From contig JAGKQI010000047.1 of NCBI GenBank assembly GCA_018806915.1, positions 1-64,000 of the forward strand: 64,000 bases of DNA, in the 5' to 3' direction. Shown here piece by piece: positions 25,141 to 38,923 of the stretch (position 1 is its first letter; each line of letters starts with the position of its first letter). This stretch comes from Phytophthora colocasiae. Lineage: Eukaryota; Oomycota; Peronosporomycetes; Peronosporales; Peronosporaceae. The notes below the pieces were generated by a model, which saw only the letters and a program-made list of their open reading frames with translations, did not search any database and had not been told where the DNA came from. A program made the translations under genes and the position numbers.

Positions 25141-25244
25141 TCCGAGTGGCCGGAATCGAACCAGCGACCAATTGATTTCCGAGTATACTGAAACACAGTA
25201 TAGAACACTACAGTCAATCGCTCTACCAACTGAGCTACACTCGG
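25141..25244 (-). tRNA. tRNA-Tyr: tRNA-Tyr(GUA), array copy 21
   Basis: Body as copy 1. Minisatellite AABABAC. Spacing to next 813. Confidence 0.95.
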
Positions 25245-25953
25245 TCCTAAGTCAAACACACGCACAATCACCATCACAAACACAAACCACGCACCCACAC
25301 ACACAACATAGCTTCCTACGCCAAACGCGCCAACAACACAACCTCCTTACGCCTCCTCGCTGCCACATACACGCATCGCTCTGCACTCGGCCGCTCTCAC
25401 ACTCTCAAACAGACCCCACTACTCATCTTGGCAGACCCAGCCTGCTGGCCTGTTGGCCTGTTGGCCTGCTAGTCTGTTGGCCTGTTGGGATGCTAACTGT
25501 CGCCGAGCACGAGGTTCGACACAACCGGAGAATGGGCACGACCATCTGGATTGACCCCCACGAGGGCATCGAAGGTGATACAGCCGAGCACACGACTAAC
25601 TACCCCAGCTAGGCGCCGAAGCCGAAATCGGGACGATGTGCTCGTACGTTCCGCTTTACATGTATGATCTTTTAATCACGTGCGCGAAGGGTACTTCGCC
25701 GGTCCGCAATGCTGGCACAACCATGCGTCCACTATCGACCTACCGACGCCAGATGCTGCCACGGACAGTAGCGCGATAGTCAACAGTGACGAAGGCAAGG
25801 AGGAGCCAAAAGACGTAGTGTGGCGGCGTGTAGCAAAGGCAACAAAAGCAACACAAGCAACAAAAGCAACACAAGCAACAAAAGCAACAAAAGCAAGAAA
25901 AGCAAAGGCTGTGCTGAGTGTGAGAGTGTGTGAGTGTGCGTCGATAGATAAAA

Positions 25954-26057
25954 TCCGAGTGGCCGGAATCGAACCAGCGACCAATTGATTTCCGAGTATA
26001 CTGAAACACAGTATAGAACACTACAGTCAATCGCTCTACCAACTGAGCTACACTCGG
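25954..26057 (-). tRNA. tRNA-Tyr: tRNA-Tyr(GUA), array copy 22
   Basis: Body as copy 1. Minisatellite AABABAC. Spacing to next 810. Confidence 0.95.
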
Positions 26058-26763
26058 TCCTAAGTCAAACACACGCACAATCACCATCACAAACACAAAC
26101 CACGCACCCACACACACAACATAGCTTCCTACGCCAAACGCGCCAACAACACAACCTCCTTACGCCTCCTCGCTGCCACATACACGCATCGCTCTGCACT
26201 CGGCCGCTCTCACACTCTCAAACAGACCCCACTACTCATCTTGGCAGACCCAGCCTGCTGGCCTGTTGGCCTGTTGGCCTGCTAGTCTGTTGGCCTGTTG
26301 GGATGCTAACTGTCGCCGAGCACGAGGTTCGACACAACCGGAGAATGGGCACGACCATCTGGATTGACCCCCACGAGGGCATCGAAGGTGATACAGCCGA
26401 GCACACGACTAACTACCCCAGCTAGGCGCCGAAGCCGAAATCGGGACGATGTGCTCGTACGTTCCGCTTTACATGTATGATCTTTTAATCACGTGCGCGA
26501 AGGGTACTTCGCCGGTCCGCAATGCTGGCACAACCATGCGTCCACTATCGACCTACCGACGCCAGATGCTGCCACGGACAGTAGCGCGATAGTCAACAGT
26601 GACGAAGGCAAGGAGGAGCCAAAAGACGTAGTGTGGCGGCGTGTAGCAAAGGCAACAAAAGCAACACAAGCAACAAAGGCAAGCAACAAGCAAAAGCAAG
26701 AAAAGCAAGAAAAGCAAAGGCTGTGCTGAGTGTGAGTGTGTGAGTGTGCGTCGATAGATAAAA

Positions 26764-26867
26764 TCCGAGTGGCCGGAATCGAACCAGCGACCAATTGATT
26801 TCCGAGTATACTGAAACACAGTATAGAACACTACAGTCAATCGCTCTACCAACTGAGCTACACTCGG
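26764..26867 (-). tRNA. tRNA-Tyr: tRNA-Tyr(GUA), array copy 23
   Basis: Body as copy 1. Minisatellite irregular after AAB (reads GGCAAGCAACAAGC), ending in C repeats. Spacing to next 819. Confidence 0.95.
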
Positions 26868-27582
26868 TCCTAAGTCAAACACACGCACAATCACCATCAC
26901 AAACACAAACCACGCACCCACACACACAACATAGCTTCCTACGCCAAACGCGCCAACAACACAACCTCCTTACGCCTCCTCGCTGCCACATACACGCATC
27001 GCTCTGCACTCGGCCGCTCTCACACTCTCAAACAGACCCCACTACTCATCTTGGCAGACCCAGCCTGCTGGCCTGTTGGCCTGTTGGCCTGCTAGTCTGT
27101 TGGCCTGTTGGGATGCTAACTGTCGCCGAGCACGAGGTTCGACACAACCGGAGAATGGGCACGACCATCTGGATTGACCCCACGAGGGCATCGAAGGTGA
27201 TACAGCCGAGCACACGACTAACTACCCCAGCTAGGCGCCGAAGCCGAAATCGGGACGATGTGCTCGTACGTTCCGCTTTACATGTATGATCTTTTAATCA
27301 CGTGCGCGAAGGGTACTTCGCCGGTCCGCAATGCTGGCACAACCATGCGTCCACTATCGACCTACCGACGCCAGATGCTGCCACGGACAGTAGCGCGATA
27401 GTCAACAGTGACGAAGGCAAGGAGGAGCCAAAAGACGTAGTGTGGCGGCGTGTAGCAAAGGCAACAAAAGCAACACAAGCAACAAAAGCAACACAAGCAA
27501 GAAAAGCAACAAAAGCAAGAAAAGCAAGAAAAGCAAAGGCTGTGCTGAGTGTGAGTGTGTGAGTGTGCGTCGATAGATAAAA

Positions 27583-27686
27583 TCCGAGTGGCCGGAATCG
27601 AACCAGCGACCAATTGATTTCCGAGTATACTGAAACACAGTATAGAACACTACAGTCAATCGCTCTACCAACTGAGCTACACTCGG
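27583..27686 (-). tRNA. tRNA-Tyr: tRNA-Tyr(GUA), array copy 24
   Basis: Body as copy 1. Minisatellite AABADACC, the first unit from the left with type D. Spacing to next 813. Confidence 0.95.
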
Positions 27687-28395
27687 TCCTAAGTCAAACA
27701 CACGCACAATCACCATCACAAACACAAACCACGCACCCACACACACAACATAGCTTCCTACGCCAAACGCGCCAGCAACACAACCTCCTTACGCCTCCTC
27801 GCTGCCACATACACGCATCGCTCTGCACTCGGCCGCTCTCACACTCTCAAACAGACCCCACTACTCATCTTGGCAGACCCAGCCTGCTGGCCTGTTGGCC
27901 TGTTGGCCTGCTAGTCTGTTGGCCTGTTGGGATGCTAACTGTCGCCGAGCACGAGGTTCGACACAACCGGAGAATGGGCACGACCATCTGGATTGACCCC
28001 CACGAGGGCATCGAAGGTGATACAGCCGAGCACACGACTAACTACCCCAGCTAGGCGCCGAAGCCGAAATCGGGACGATGTGCTCGTACGTTCCGCTTTA
28101 CATGTATGATCTTTTAATCACGTGCGCGAAGGGTACTTCGCCGGTCCGCAATGCTGGCACAACCATGCGTCCACTATCGACCTACCGACGCCAGATGCTG
28201 CCACGGACAGTAGCGCGATAGTCAACAGTGACGAAGGCAAGGAGGAGCCAAAAGACGTAGTGTGGCGGCGTGTAGCAAAGGCAACAAAAGCAACACAAGC
28301 AACAAAAGCAACACAAGCAAGAAAAGCAACAAAAGCAAGAAAAGCAAAGGCTGTGCTGAGTGTGAGAGTGTGTGAGTGTGCGTCGATAGATAAAA

Positions 28396-28499
28396 TCCGA
28401 GTGGCCGGAATCGAACCAGCGACCAATTGATTTCCGAGTATACTGAAACACAGTATAGAACACTACAGTCAATCGCTCTACCAACTGAGCTACACTCGG
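28396..28499 (-). tRNA. tRNA-Tyr: tRNA-Tyr(GUA), array copy 25
   Basis: Body as copy 1. Minisatellite AABADAC. Spacing to next 820. Confidence 0.95.
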
Positions 28500-29215
28500 T
28501 CCTAAGTCAAACACACGCACAATCACCATCACAAACACAAACCACGCACCCACACACACAACATAGCTTCCTACGCCAAACGCGCCAACAACACAACCTC
28601 CTTACGCCTCCTCGCTGCCACATACACGCATCGCTCTGCACTCGGCCGCTCTCACACTCTCAAACAGACCCCACTACTCATCTTGGCAGACCCAGCCTGC
28701 TGGCCTGTTGGCCTGTTGGCCTGCTAGTCTGTTGGCCTGTTGGGATGCTAACTGTCGCCGAGCACGAGGTTCGACACAACCGGAGAATGGGCACGACCAT
28801 CTGGATTGACCCCCACGAGGGCATCGAAGGTGATACAGCCGAGCACACGACTAACTACCCCAGCTAGGCGCCGAAGCCGAAATCGGGACGATGTGCTCGT
28901 ACGTTCCGCTTTACATGTATGATCTTTTAATCACGTGCGCGAAGGGTACTTCGCCGGTCCGCAATGCTGGCACAACCATGCGTCCACTATCGACCTACCG
29001 ACGCCAGATGCTGCCACGGACAGTAGCGCGATAGTCAACAGTGACGAAGGCAAGGAGGAGCCAAAAGACGTAGTGTGGCGGCGTGTAGCAAAGGCAACAA
29101 AAGCAACAAAAGCAACAAAAGCAACAAAAGCAACAAAAGCAACAAAAGCAACAAAAGCAAGAAAAGCAAAGGCTGTGCTGAGTGTGAGAGTGTGAGTGTG
29201 CGTCGATAGATAAAA

Positions 29216-29319
29216 TCCGAGTGGCCGGAATCGAACCAGCGACCAATTGATTTCCGAGTATACTGAAACACAGTATAGAACACTACAGTCAATCGCTCTA
29301 CCAACTGAGCTACACTCGG
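29216..29319 (-). tRNA. tRNA-Tyr: tRNA-Tyr(GUA), array copy 26
   Basis: Body as copy 1. Minisatellite AAAAAAAC, the only one made of A repeats before a single C. Spacing to next 818. Confidence 0.95.
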
Positions 29320-30033
29320 TCCTAAGTCAAACACACGCACAATCACCATCACAAACACAAACCACGCACCCACACACAACATAGCTTCCTACGCCAAACG
29401 CGCCAACAACACAACCTCCTTACGCCTCCTCGCTGCCACATACACGCATCGCTCTGCACTCGGCCGCTCTCACACTCTCAAACAGACCCCACTACTCATC
29501 TTGGCAGACCCAGCCTGCTGGCCTGTTGGCCTGTTGGCCTGCTAGTCTGTTGGCCTGTTGGGATGCTAACTGTCGCCGAGCACGAGGTTCGACACAACCG
29601 GAGAATGGGCACGACCATCTGGATTGACCCCCACGAGGGCATCGAAGGTGATACAGCCGAGCACACGACTAACTACCCCAGCTAGGCGCCGAAGCCGAAA
29701 TCGGGACGATGTGCTCGTACGTTCCGCTTTACATGTATGATCTTTTAATCACGTGCGCGAAGGGTACTTCGCCGGTCCGCAATGCTGGCACAACCATGCG
29801 TCCACTATCGACCTACCGACGCCAGATGCTGCCACGGACAGTAGCGCGATAGTCAACAGTGACGAAGGCAAGGAGGAGCCAAAAGACGTAGTGTGGCGGC
29901 GTGTAGCAAAGGCAACAAAAGCAACACAAGCAACAAAAGCAACACAAGCAAGAAAAGCAAGAAAAGCAAGAAAAGCAAGAAAAGCAAAGGCTGTGCTGAG
30001 TGTGAGTGTGTGAGTGTGCGTCGATAGATAAAA

Positions 30034-30137
30034 TCCGAGTGGCCGGAATCGAACCAGCGACCAATTGATTTCCGAGTATACTGAAACACAGTATAGAACA
30101 CTACAGTCAATCGCTCTACCAACTGAGCTACACTCGG
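30034..30137 (-). tRNA. tRNA-Tyr: tRNA-Tyr(GUA), array copy 27
   Basis: Body as copy 1. Minisatellite AABADCCC. Spacing to next 812. Confidence 0.95.
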
Positions 30138-30845
30138 TCCTAAGTCAAACACACGCACAATCACCATCACAAACACAAACCACGCACCCACACACAACAT
30201 AGCTTCCTACGCCAAACGCGCCAGCAACACAACCTCCTTACGCCTCCTCGCTGCCACATACACGCATCGCTCTGCACTCGGCCGCTCTCACACTCTCAAA
30301 CAGACCCCACTACTCATCTTGGCAGACCCAGCCTGCTGGCCTGTTGGCCTGTTGGCCTGCTAGTCTGTTGGCCTGTTGGGATGCTAACTGTCGCCGAGCA
30401 CGAGGTTCGACACAACCGGAGAATGGGCACGACCATCTGGATTGACCCCCACGAGGGCATCGAAGGTGATACAGCCGAGCACACGACTAACTACCCCAGC
30501 TAGGCGCCGAAGCCGAAATCGGGACGATGTGCTCGTACGTTCCGCTTTACATGTATGATCTTTTAATCACGTGCGCGAAGGGTACTTCGCCGGTCCGCAA
30601 TGCTGGCACAACCATGCGTCCACTATCGACCTACCGACGCCAGATGCTGCCACGGACAGTAGCGCGATAGTCAACAGTGACGAAGGCAAGGAGGAGCCAA
30701 AGACGTAGTGTGGCGGCGTGTAGCAAAGGCAACAAAAGCAACACAAGCAACAAAAGCAACACAAGCAAGCAACAAAAGCAACAAAAGCAAGAAAAGCAAA
30801 GGCTGTGCTGAGTGTGAGAGTGTGAGTGTGCGTCGATAGATAAAA

Positions 30846-30949
30846 TCCGAGTGGCCGGAATCGAACCAGCGACCAATTGATTTCCGAGTATACTGAAACA
30901 CAGTATAGAACACTACAGTCAATCGCTCTACCAACTGAGCTACACTCGG
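30846..30949 (-). tRNA. tRNA-Tyr: tRNA-Tyr(GUA), array copy 28
   Basis: Body as copy 1. Minisatellite AABAB with an extra AAGC, then AAC-type repeats. Spacing to next 804. Confidence 0.95.
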
Positions 30950-31649
30950 TCCTAAGTCAAACACACGCACAATCACCATCACAAACACAAACCACGCACC
31001 CACACACACAACATAGCTTCCTACGCCAAACGCGCCAACAACACAACCTCCTTACGCCTCCTCGCTGCCACATACACGCATCGCTCTGCACTCGGCCGCT
31101 CTCACACTCTCAAACAGACCCCACTACTCATCTTGGCAGACCCAGCCTGCTGGCCTGTTGGCCTGTTGGCCTGCTAGTCTGTTGGCCTGTTGGGATGCTA
31201 ACTGTCGCCGAGCACGAGGTTCGACACAACCGGAGAATGGGCACGACCATCTGGATTGACCCCCACGAGGGCATCGAAGGTGATACAGCCGAGCACACGA
31301 CTAACTACCCCAGCTAGGCGCCGAAGCCGAAATCGGGACGATGTGCTCGTACGTTCCGCTTTACATGTATGATCTTTTAATCACGTGCGCGAAGGGTACT
31401 TCGCCGGTCCGCAATGCTGGCACAACCATGCGTCCACTATCGACCTACCGACGCCAGATGCTGCCACGGACAGTAGCGCGATAGTCAACAGTGACGAAGG
31501 CAAGGAGGAGCCAAAAGACGTAGTGTGGCGGCGTGTAGCAAAGGCAACAAAAGCAACAAAAGCAACACAAGCAACAAAAGCAACAAAAGCAAGAAAAGCA
31601 AAGGCTGTGCTGAGTGTGAGAGTGTGTGAGTGTGCGTCGATAGATAAAA

Positions 31650-31753
31650 TCCGAGTGGCCGGAATCGAACCAGCGACCAATTGATTTCCGAGTATACTGA
31701 AACACAGTATAGAACACTACAGTCAATCGCTCTACCAACTGAGCTACACTCGG
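31650..31753 (-). tRNA. tRNA-Tyr: tRNA-Tyr(GUA), array copy 29
   Basis: Body as copy 1. Minisatellite AAABAC; GACCCTTACGAG in the spacer to its right. Spacing to next 809. Confidence 0.95.
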
Positions 31754-32458
31754 TCCTAAGTCAAACACACGCACAATCACCATCACAAACACAAACCACG
31801 CACCCACACACAACATAGCTTCCTACGCCAAACGCGCCAACAACACAACCTCCTTACGCCTCCTCGCTGCCACATACACGCATCGCTCTGCACTCGGCCG
31901 CTCTCACACTCTCAAACAGACCCCACTACTCATCTTGGCAGACCCAGCCTGCTGGCCTGTTGGCCTGTTGGCCTGCTAGTCTGTTGGCCTGTTGGGATGC
32001 TAACTGTCGCCGAGCACGAGGTTCGACACAACCGGAGAATGGGCACGACCATCTGGATTGACCCTTACGAGGGCATCGAAGGTGATACAGCCGAGCACAC
32101 GACTAACTACCCCAGCTAGGCGCCGAAGCCGAAATCGGGACGATGTGCTCGTACGTTCCGCTTTACATGTATGATCTTTTAATCACGTGCGCGAAGGGTA
32201 CTTCGCCGGTCCGCAATGCTGGCACAACCATGCGTCCACTATCGACCTACCGACGCCAGATGCTGCCACGGACAGTAGCGCGATAGTCAACAGTGACGAA
32301 GGCAAGGAGGAGCCAAAAGACGTAGTGTGGCGGCGTGTAGCAAAGGCAACAAAAGCAACACAAGCAACAAAAGCAACACAAGCAAGAAAAGCAAGAAAAG
32401 CAAGAAAAGCAAAGGCTGTGCTGAGTGTGAGTGTGTGAGTGTGCGTCGATAGATAAAA

Positions 32459-32562
32459 TCCGAGTGGCCGGAATCGAACCAGCGACCAATTGATTTCCGA
32501 GTATACTGAAACACAGTATAGAACACTACAGTCAATCGCTCTACCAACTGAGCTACACTCGG
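32459..32562 (-). tRNA. tRNA-Tyr: tRNA-Tyr(GUA), array copy 30
   Basis: Body as copy 1. Minisatellite AABADCC. Spacing to next 822. Confidence 0.95.
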
Positions 32563-33280
32563 TCCTAAGTCAAACACACGCACAATCACCATCACAAACA
32601 CAAACCACGCACCCACACACACAACATAGCTTCCTACGCCAAACGCGCCAACAACACAACCTCCTTACGCCTCCTCGCTGCCACATACACGCATCGCTCT
32701 GCACTCGGCCGCTCTCACACTCTCAAACAGACCCCACTACTCATCTTGGCAGACCCAGCCTGCTGGCCTGTTGGCCTGTTGGCCTGCTAGTCTGTTGGCC
32801 TGTTGGGATGCTAACTGTCGCCGAGCACGAGGTTCGACACAACCGGAGAATGGGCACGACCATCTGGATTGACCCCCACGAGGGCATCGAAGGTGATACA
32901 GCCGAGCACACGACTAACTACCCCAGCTAGGCGCCGAAGCCGAAATCGGGACGATGTGCTCGTACGTTCCGCTTTACATGTATGATCTTTTAATCACGTG
33001 CGCGAAGGGTACTTCGCCGGTCCGCAATGCTGGCACAACCATGCGTCCACTATCGACCTACCGACGCCAGATGCTGCCACGGACAGTAGCGCGATAGTCA
33101 ACAGTGACGAAGGCAAGGAGGAGCCAAAAGACGTAGTGTGGCGGCGTGTAGCAAAGGCAACAAAAGCAACACAAGCAACAAAAGCAACACAAGCAAGAAA
33201 AGCAAGAAAAGCAAGAAAAGCAAGAAAAGCAAAGGCTGTGCTGAGTGTGAGAGTGTGTGAGTGTGCGTCGATAGATAAAA

Positions 33281-33384
33281 TCCGAGTGGCCGGAATCGAA
33301 CCAGCGACCAATTGATTTCCGAGTATACTGAAACACAGTATAGAACACTACAGTCAATCGCTCTACCAACTGAGCTACACTCGG
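33281..33384 (-). tRNA. tRNA-Tyr: tRNA-Tyr(GUA), array copy 31
   Basis: Body as copy 1. Minisatellite AABADCCC. Spacing to next only 761 because of a 43-bp spacer deletion at 33773. Confidence 0.95.
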
Positions 33385-33771
33385 TCCTAAGTCAAACACA
33401 CGCACAATCACCATCACAAACACAAACCACGCACCCACACACACAACATAGCTTCCTACGCCAAACGCGCCAACAACACAACCTCCTTACGCCTCCTCGC
33501 TGCCACATACACGCATCGCTCTGCACTCGGCCGCTCTCACACTCTCAAACAGACCCCACTACTCATCTTGGCAGACCCAGCCTGCTGGCCTGTTGGCCTG
33601 TTGGCCTGCTAGTCTGTTGGCCTGTTGGGATGCTAACTGTCGCCGAGCACGAGGTTCGACACAACCGGAGAATGGGCACGACCATCTGGATTGACCCCCA
33701 CGAGGGCATCGAAGGTGATACAGCCGAGCACACGACTAACTACCCCAGCTAGGCGCCGAAGCCGAAATCGG

Positions 33772-33773
33772 GT
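33772..33773. other. 43-bp spacer deletion inside the array
   Basis: After GAAATCGGG the sequence jumps to TCACGTGCGCG. The 43 bases with GCTTTACATGTATGATC present in the other units are absent. The neighbouring tRNA genes are unaffected. Confidence 0.9.
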
Positions 33774-34041
33774 CACGTGCGCGAAGGGTACTTCGCCGGT
33801 CCGCAATGCTGGCACAACCATGCGTCCACTATCGACCTACCGACGCCAGATGCTGCCACGGACAGTAGCGCGATAGTCAACAGTGACGAAGGCAAGGAGG
33901 AGCCAAAAGACGTAGTGTGGCGGCGTGTAGCAAAGGCAACAAAAGCAACACAAGCAACAAAAGCAACAAAAGCAACAAAAGCAAGAAAAGCAAAGGCTGT
34001 GCTGAGTGTGAGAGTGTGTGAGTGTGCGTCGATAGATAAAA

Positions 34042-34145
34042 TCCGAGTGGCCGGAATCGAACCAGCGACCAATTGATTTCCGAGTATACTGAAACACAGT
34101 ATAGAACACTACAGTCAATCGCTCTACCAACTGAGCTACACTCGG
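34042..34145 (-). tRNA. tRNA-Tyr: tRNA-Tyr(GUA), array copy 32
   Basis: Body as copy 1. Minisatellite AABAAC, a left-type pattern inside the right half. Spacing to next 831. Confidence 0.95.
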
Positions 34146-34872
34146 TCCTAAGTCAAACACACGCACAATCACCATCACAAACACAAACCACGCACCCACA
34201 CACACAACATAGCTTCCTACGCCAAACGCGCCAACAACACAACCTCCTTACGCCTCCTCGCTGCCACATACACGCATCGCTCTGCACTCGGCCGCTCTCA
34301 CACTCTCAAACAGACCCCACTACTCATCTTGGCAGACCCAGCCTGCTGGCCTGTTGGCCTGTTGGCCTGCTAGTCTGTTGGCCTGTTGGGATGCTAACTG
34401 TCGCCGAGCACGAGGTTCGACACAACCGGAGAATGGGCACGACCATCTGGATTGACCCCCACGAGGGCATCGAAGGTGATACAGCCGAGCACACGACTAA
34501 CTACCCCAGCTAGGCGCCGAAGCCGAAATCGGGACGATGTGCTCGTACGTTCCGCTTTACATGTATGATCTTTTAATCACGTGCGCGAAGGGTACTTCGC
34601 CGGTCCGCAATGCTGGCACAACCATGCGTCCACTATCGACCTACCGACGCCAGATGCTGCCACGGACAGTAGCGCGATAGTCAACAGTGACGAAGGCAAG
34701 GAGGAGCCAAAAGACGTAGTGTGGCGGCGTGTAGCAAAGGCAACAAAAGCAACACAAGCAACAAAAGCAACAAAAGCAAGAAAAGCAAGAAAAGCAAGAA
34801 AAGCAAGAAAAGCAAGAAAAGCAAAGGCTGTGCTGAGTGTGAGAGTGTGTGAGTGTGCGTCGATAGATAAAA

Positions 34873-34976
34873 TCCGAGTGGCCGGAATCGAACCAGCGAC
34901 CAATTGATTTCCGAGTATACTGAAACACAGTATAGAACACTACAGTCAATCGCTCTACCAACTGAGCTACACTCGG
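34873..34976 (-). tRNA. tRNA-Tyr: tRNA-Tyr(GUA), array copy 33
   Basis: Body as copy 1. Minisatellite AABACCCCC. Spacing to next 804. Confidence 0.95.
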
Positions 34977-35676
34977 TCCTAAGTCAAACACACGCACAAT
35001 CACCATCACAAACACAAACCACGCACCCACACACACAACATAGCTTCCTACGCCAAACGCGCCAACAACACAACCTCCTTACGCCTCCTCGCTGCCACAT
35101 ACACGCATCGCTCTGCACTCGGCCGCTCTCACACTCTCAAACAGACCCCACTACTCATCTTGGCAGACCCAGCCTGCTGGCCTGTTGGCCTGTTGGCCTG
35201 CTAGTCTGTTGGCCTGTTGGGATGCTAACTGTCGCCGAGCACGAGGTTCGACACAACCGGAGAATGGGCACGACCATCTGGATTGACCCCCACGAGGGCA
35301 TCGAAGGTGATACAGCCGAGCACACGACTAACTACCCCAGCTAGGCGCCGAAGCCGAAATCGGGACGATGTGCTCGTACGTTCCGCTTTACATGTATGAT
35401 CTTTTAATCACGTGCGCGAAGGGTACTTCGCCGGTCCGCAATGCTGGCACAACCATGCGTCCACTATCGACCTACCGACGCCAGATGCTGCCACGGACAG
35501 TAGCGCGATAGTCAACAGTGACGAAGGCAAGGAGGAGCCAAAAGACGTAGTGTGGCGGCGTGTAGCAAAGGCAACAAAAGCAACACAAGCAACAAAAGCA
35601 AGAAAAGCAAGAAAAGCAAGAAAAGCAAAGGCTGTGCTGAGTGTGAGAGTGTGTGAGTGTGCGTCGATAGATAAAA

Positions 35677-35780
35677 TCCGAGTGGCCGGAATCGAACCAG
35701 CGACCAATTGATTTCCGAGTATACTGAAACACAGTATAGAACACTACAGTCAATCGCTCTACCAACTGAGCTACACTCGG
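35677..35780 (-). tRNA. tRNA-Tyr: tRNA-Tyr(GUA), array copy 34
   Basis: Body as copy 1. Minisatellite AABCCC. Spacing to next 811. Confidence 0.95.
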
Positions 35781-36487
35781 TCCTAAGTCAAACACACGCA
35801 CAATCACCATCACAAACACAAACCACGCACCCACACACACAACATAGCTTCCTACGCCAAACGCGCCAACAACACAACCTCCTTACGCCTCCTCGCTGCC
35901 ACATACACGCATCGCTCTGCACTCGGCCGCTCTCACACTCTCAAACAGACCCCACTACTCATCTTGGCAGACCCAGCCTGCTGGCCTGTTGGCCTGTTGG
36001 CCTGCTAGTCTGTTGGCCTGTTGGGATGCTAACTGTCGCCGAGCACGAGGTTCGACACAACCGGAGAATGGGCACGACCATCTGGATTGACCCCCACGAG
36101 GGCCTCGAAGGTGATACAGCCGAGCACACGACTAACTACCCCAGCTAGGCGCCGAAGCCGAAATCGGGACGATGTGCTCGTACGTTCCGCTTTACATGTA
36201 TGATCTTTTAATCACGTGCGCGAAGGGTACTTCGCCGGTCCGCAATGCTGGCACAACCATGCGTCCACTATCGACCTACCGACGCCAGATGCTGCCACGG
36301 ACAGTAGCGCGATAGTCAACAGTGACGAAGGCAAGGAGGAGCCAAAAGACGTAGTGTGGCGGCGTGTAGCAAAGGCAACAAAAGCAACACAAGCAACAAA
36401 AGCAACAAAAGCAAGAAAAGCAACAAAAGCAAGAAAAGCAAAGGCTGTGCTGAGTGTGAGTGTGTGAGTGTGCGTCGATAGATAAAA

Positions 36488-36591
36488 TCCGAGTGGCCGG
36501 AATCGAACCAGCGACCAATTGATTTCCGAGTATACTGAAACACAGTATAGAACACTACAGTCAATCGCTCTACCAACTGAGCTACACTCGG
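36488..36591 (-). tRNA. tRNA-Tyr: tRNA-Tyr(GUA), array copy 35
   Basis: Body as copy 1. Minisatellite AABACAC; GACCCTTACGAG spacer variant. Spacing to next 813. Confidence 0.95.
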
Positions 36592-37300
36592 TCCTAAGTC
36601 AAACACACGCACAATCACCATCACAAACACAAACCACGCACCCACACACACAACATAGCTTCCTACGCCAAACGCGCCAACAACACAACCTCCTTACGCC
36701 TCCTCGCTGCCACATACACGCATCGCTCTGCACTCGGCCGCTCTCACACTCTCAAACAGACCCCACTACTCATCTTGGCAGACCCAGCCTGCTGGCCTGT
36801 TGGCCTGTTGGCCTGCTAGTCTGTTGGCCTGTTGGGATGCTAACTGTCGCCGAGCACGAGGTTCGACACAACCGGAGAATGGGCACGACCATCTGGATTG
36901 ACCCTTACGAGGGCATCGAAGGTGATACAGCCGAGCACACGACTAACTACCCCAGCTAGGCGCCGAAGCCGAAATCGGGACGATGTGCTCGTACGTTCCG
37001 CTTTACATGTATGATCTTTTAATCACGTGCGCGAAGGGTACTTCGCCGGTCCGCAATGCTGGCACAACCATGCGTCCACTATCGACCTACCGACGCCAGA
37101 TGCTGCCACGGACAGTAGCGCGATAGTCAACAGTGACGAAGGCAAGGAGGAGCCAAAAGACGTAGTGTGGCGGCGTGTAGCAAAGGCAACAAAAGCAACA
37201 CAAGCAACAAAAGCAACACAAGCAAGAAAAGCAAGAAAAGCAAGAAAAGCAAAGGCTGTGCTGAGTGTGAGAGTGTGTGAGTGTGCGTCGATAGATAAAA

Positions 37301-37404
37301 TCCGAGTGGCCGGAATCGAACCAGCGACCAATTGATTTCCGAGTATACTGAAACACAGTATAGAACACTACAGTCAATCGCTCTACCAACTGAGCTACAC
37401 TCGG
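37301..37404 (-). tRNA. tRNA-Tyr: tRNA-Tyr(GUA), array copy 36
   Basis: Body as copy 1. Minisatellite AABADCC. Spacing to next 810. Confidence 0.95.
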
Positions 37405-38110
37405 TCCTAAGTCAAACACACGCACAATCACCATCACAAACACAAACCACGCACCCACACACACAACATAGCTTCCTACGCCAAACGCGCCAGCAACACA
37501 ACCTCCTTACGCCTCCTCGCTGCCACATACACGCATCGCTCTGCACTCGGCCGCTCTCACACTCTCAAACAGACCCCACTACTCATCTTGGCAGACCCAG
37601 CCTGCTGGCCTGTTGGCCTGTTGGCCTGCTAGTCTGTTGGCCTGTTGGGATGCTAACTGTCGCCGAGCACGAGGTTCGACACAACCGGAGAATGGGCACG
37701 ACCATCTGGATTGACCCCACGAGGGCATCGAAGGTGATACAGCCGAGCACACGACTAACTACCCCAGCTAGGCGCCGAAGCCGAAATCGGGACGATGTGC
37801 TCGTACGTTCCGCTTTACATGTATGATCTTTTAATCACGTGCGCGAAGGGTACTTCGCCGGTCCGCAATGCTGGCACAACCATGCGTCCACTATCGACCT
37901 ACCGACGCCAGATGCTGCCACGGACAGTAGCGCGATAGTCAACAGTGACGAAGGCAAGGAGGAGCCAACAGACGTAGTGTGGCGGCGTGTAGCAAAGGCA
38001 ACAAAAGCAACACAAGCAACAAAAGCAACACAAGCAAGAAAAGCAAGAAAAGCAAGAAAAGCAAAGGCTGTGCTGAGTGTGAGTGTGTGAGTGTGCGTCG
38101 ATAGATAAAA

Positions 38111-38214
38111 TCCGAGTGGCCGGAATCGAACCAGCGACCAATTGATTTCCGAGTATACTGAAACACAGTATAGAACACTACAGTCAATCGCTCTACCAAC
38201 TGAGCTACACTCGG
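38111..38214 (-). tRNA. tRNA-Tyr: tRNA-Tyr(GUA), array copy 37
   Basis: Body as copy 1. Minisatellite AABADCC. Spacing to next 813. Confidence 0.95.
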
Positions 38215-38923
38215 TCCTAAGTCAAACACACGCACAATCACCATCACAAACACAAACCACGCACCCACACACACAACATAGCTTCCTACGCCAAACGCGC
38301 CAGCAACACAACCTCCTTACGCCTCCTCGCTGCCACATACACGCATCGCTCTGCACTCGGCCGCTCTCACACTCTCAAACAGACCCCACTACTCATCTTG
38401 GCAGACCCAGCCTGCTGGCCTGTTGGCCTGTTGGCCTGCTAGTCTGTTGGCCTGTTGGGATGCTAACTGTCGCCGAGCACGAGGTTCGACACAACCGGAG
38501 AATGGGCACGACCATCTGGATTGACCCCCACGAGGGCATCGAAGGTGATACAGCCGAGCACACGACTAACTACCCCAGCTAGGCGCCGAAGCCGAAATCG
38601 GGACGATGTGCTCGTACGTTCCGCTTTACATGTATGATCTTTTAATCACGTGCGCGAAGGGTACTTCGCCGGTCCGCAATGCTGGCACAACCATGCGTCC
38701 ACTATCGACCTACCGACGCCAGATGCTGCCACGGACAGTAGCGCGATAGTCAACAGTGACGAAGGCAAGGAGGAGCCAAAAGACGTAGTGTGGCGGCGTG
38801 TAGCAAAGGCAACAAAAGCAACACAAGCAACAAAAGCAACAAAAGCAAGAAAAGCAAGAAAAGCAAGAAAAGCAAAGGCTGTGCTGAGTGTGAGAGTGTG
38901 TGAGTGTGCGTCGATAGATAAAA

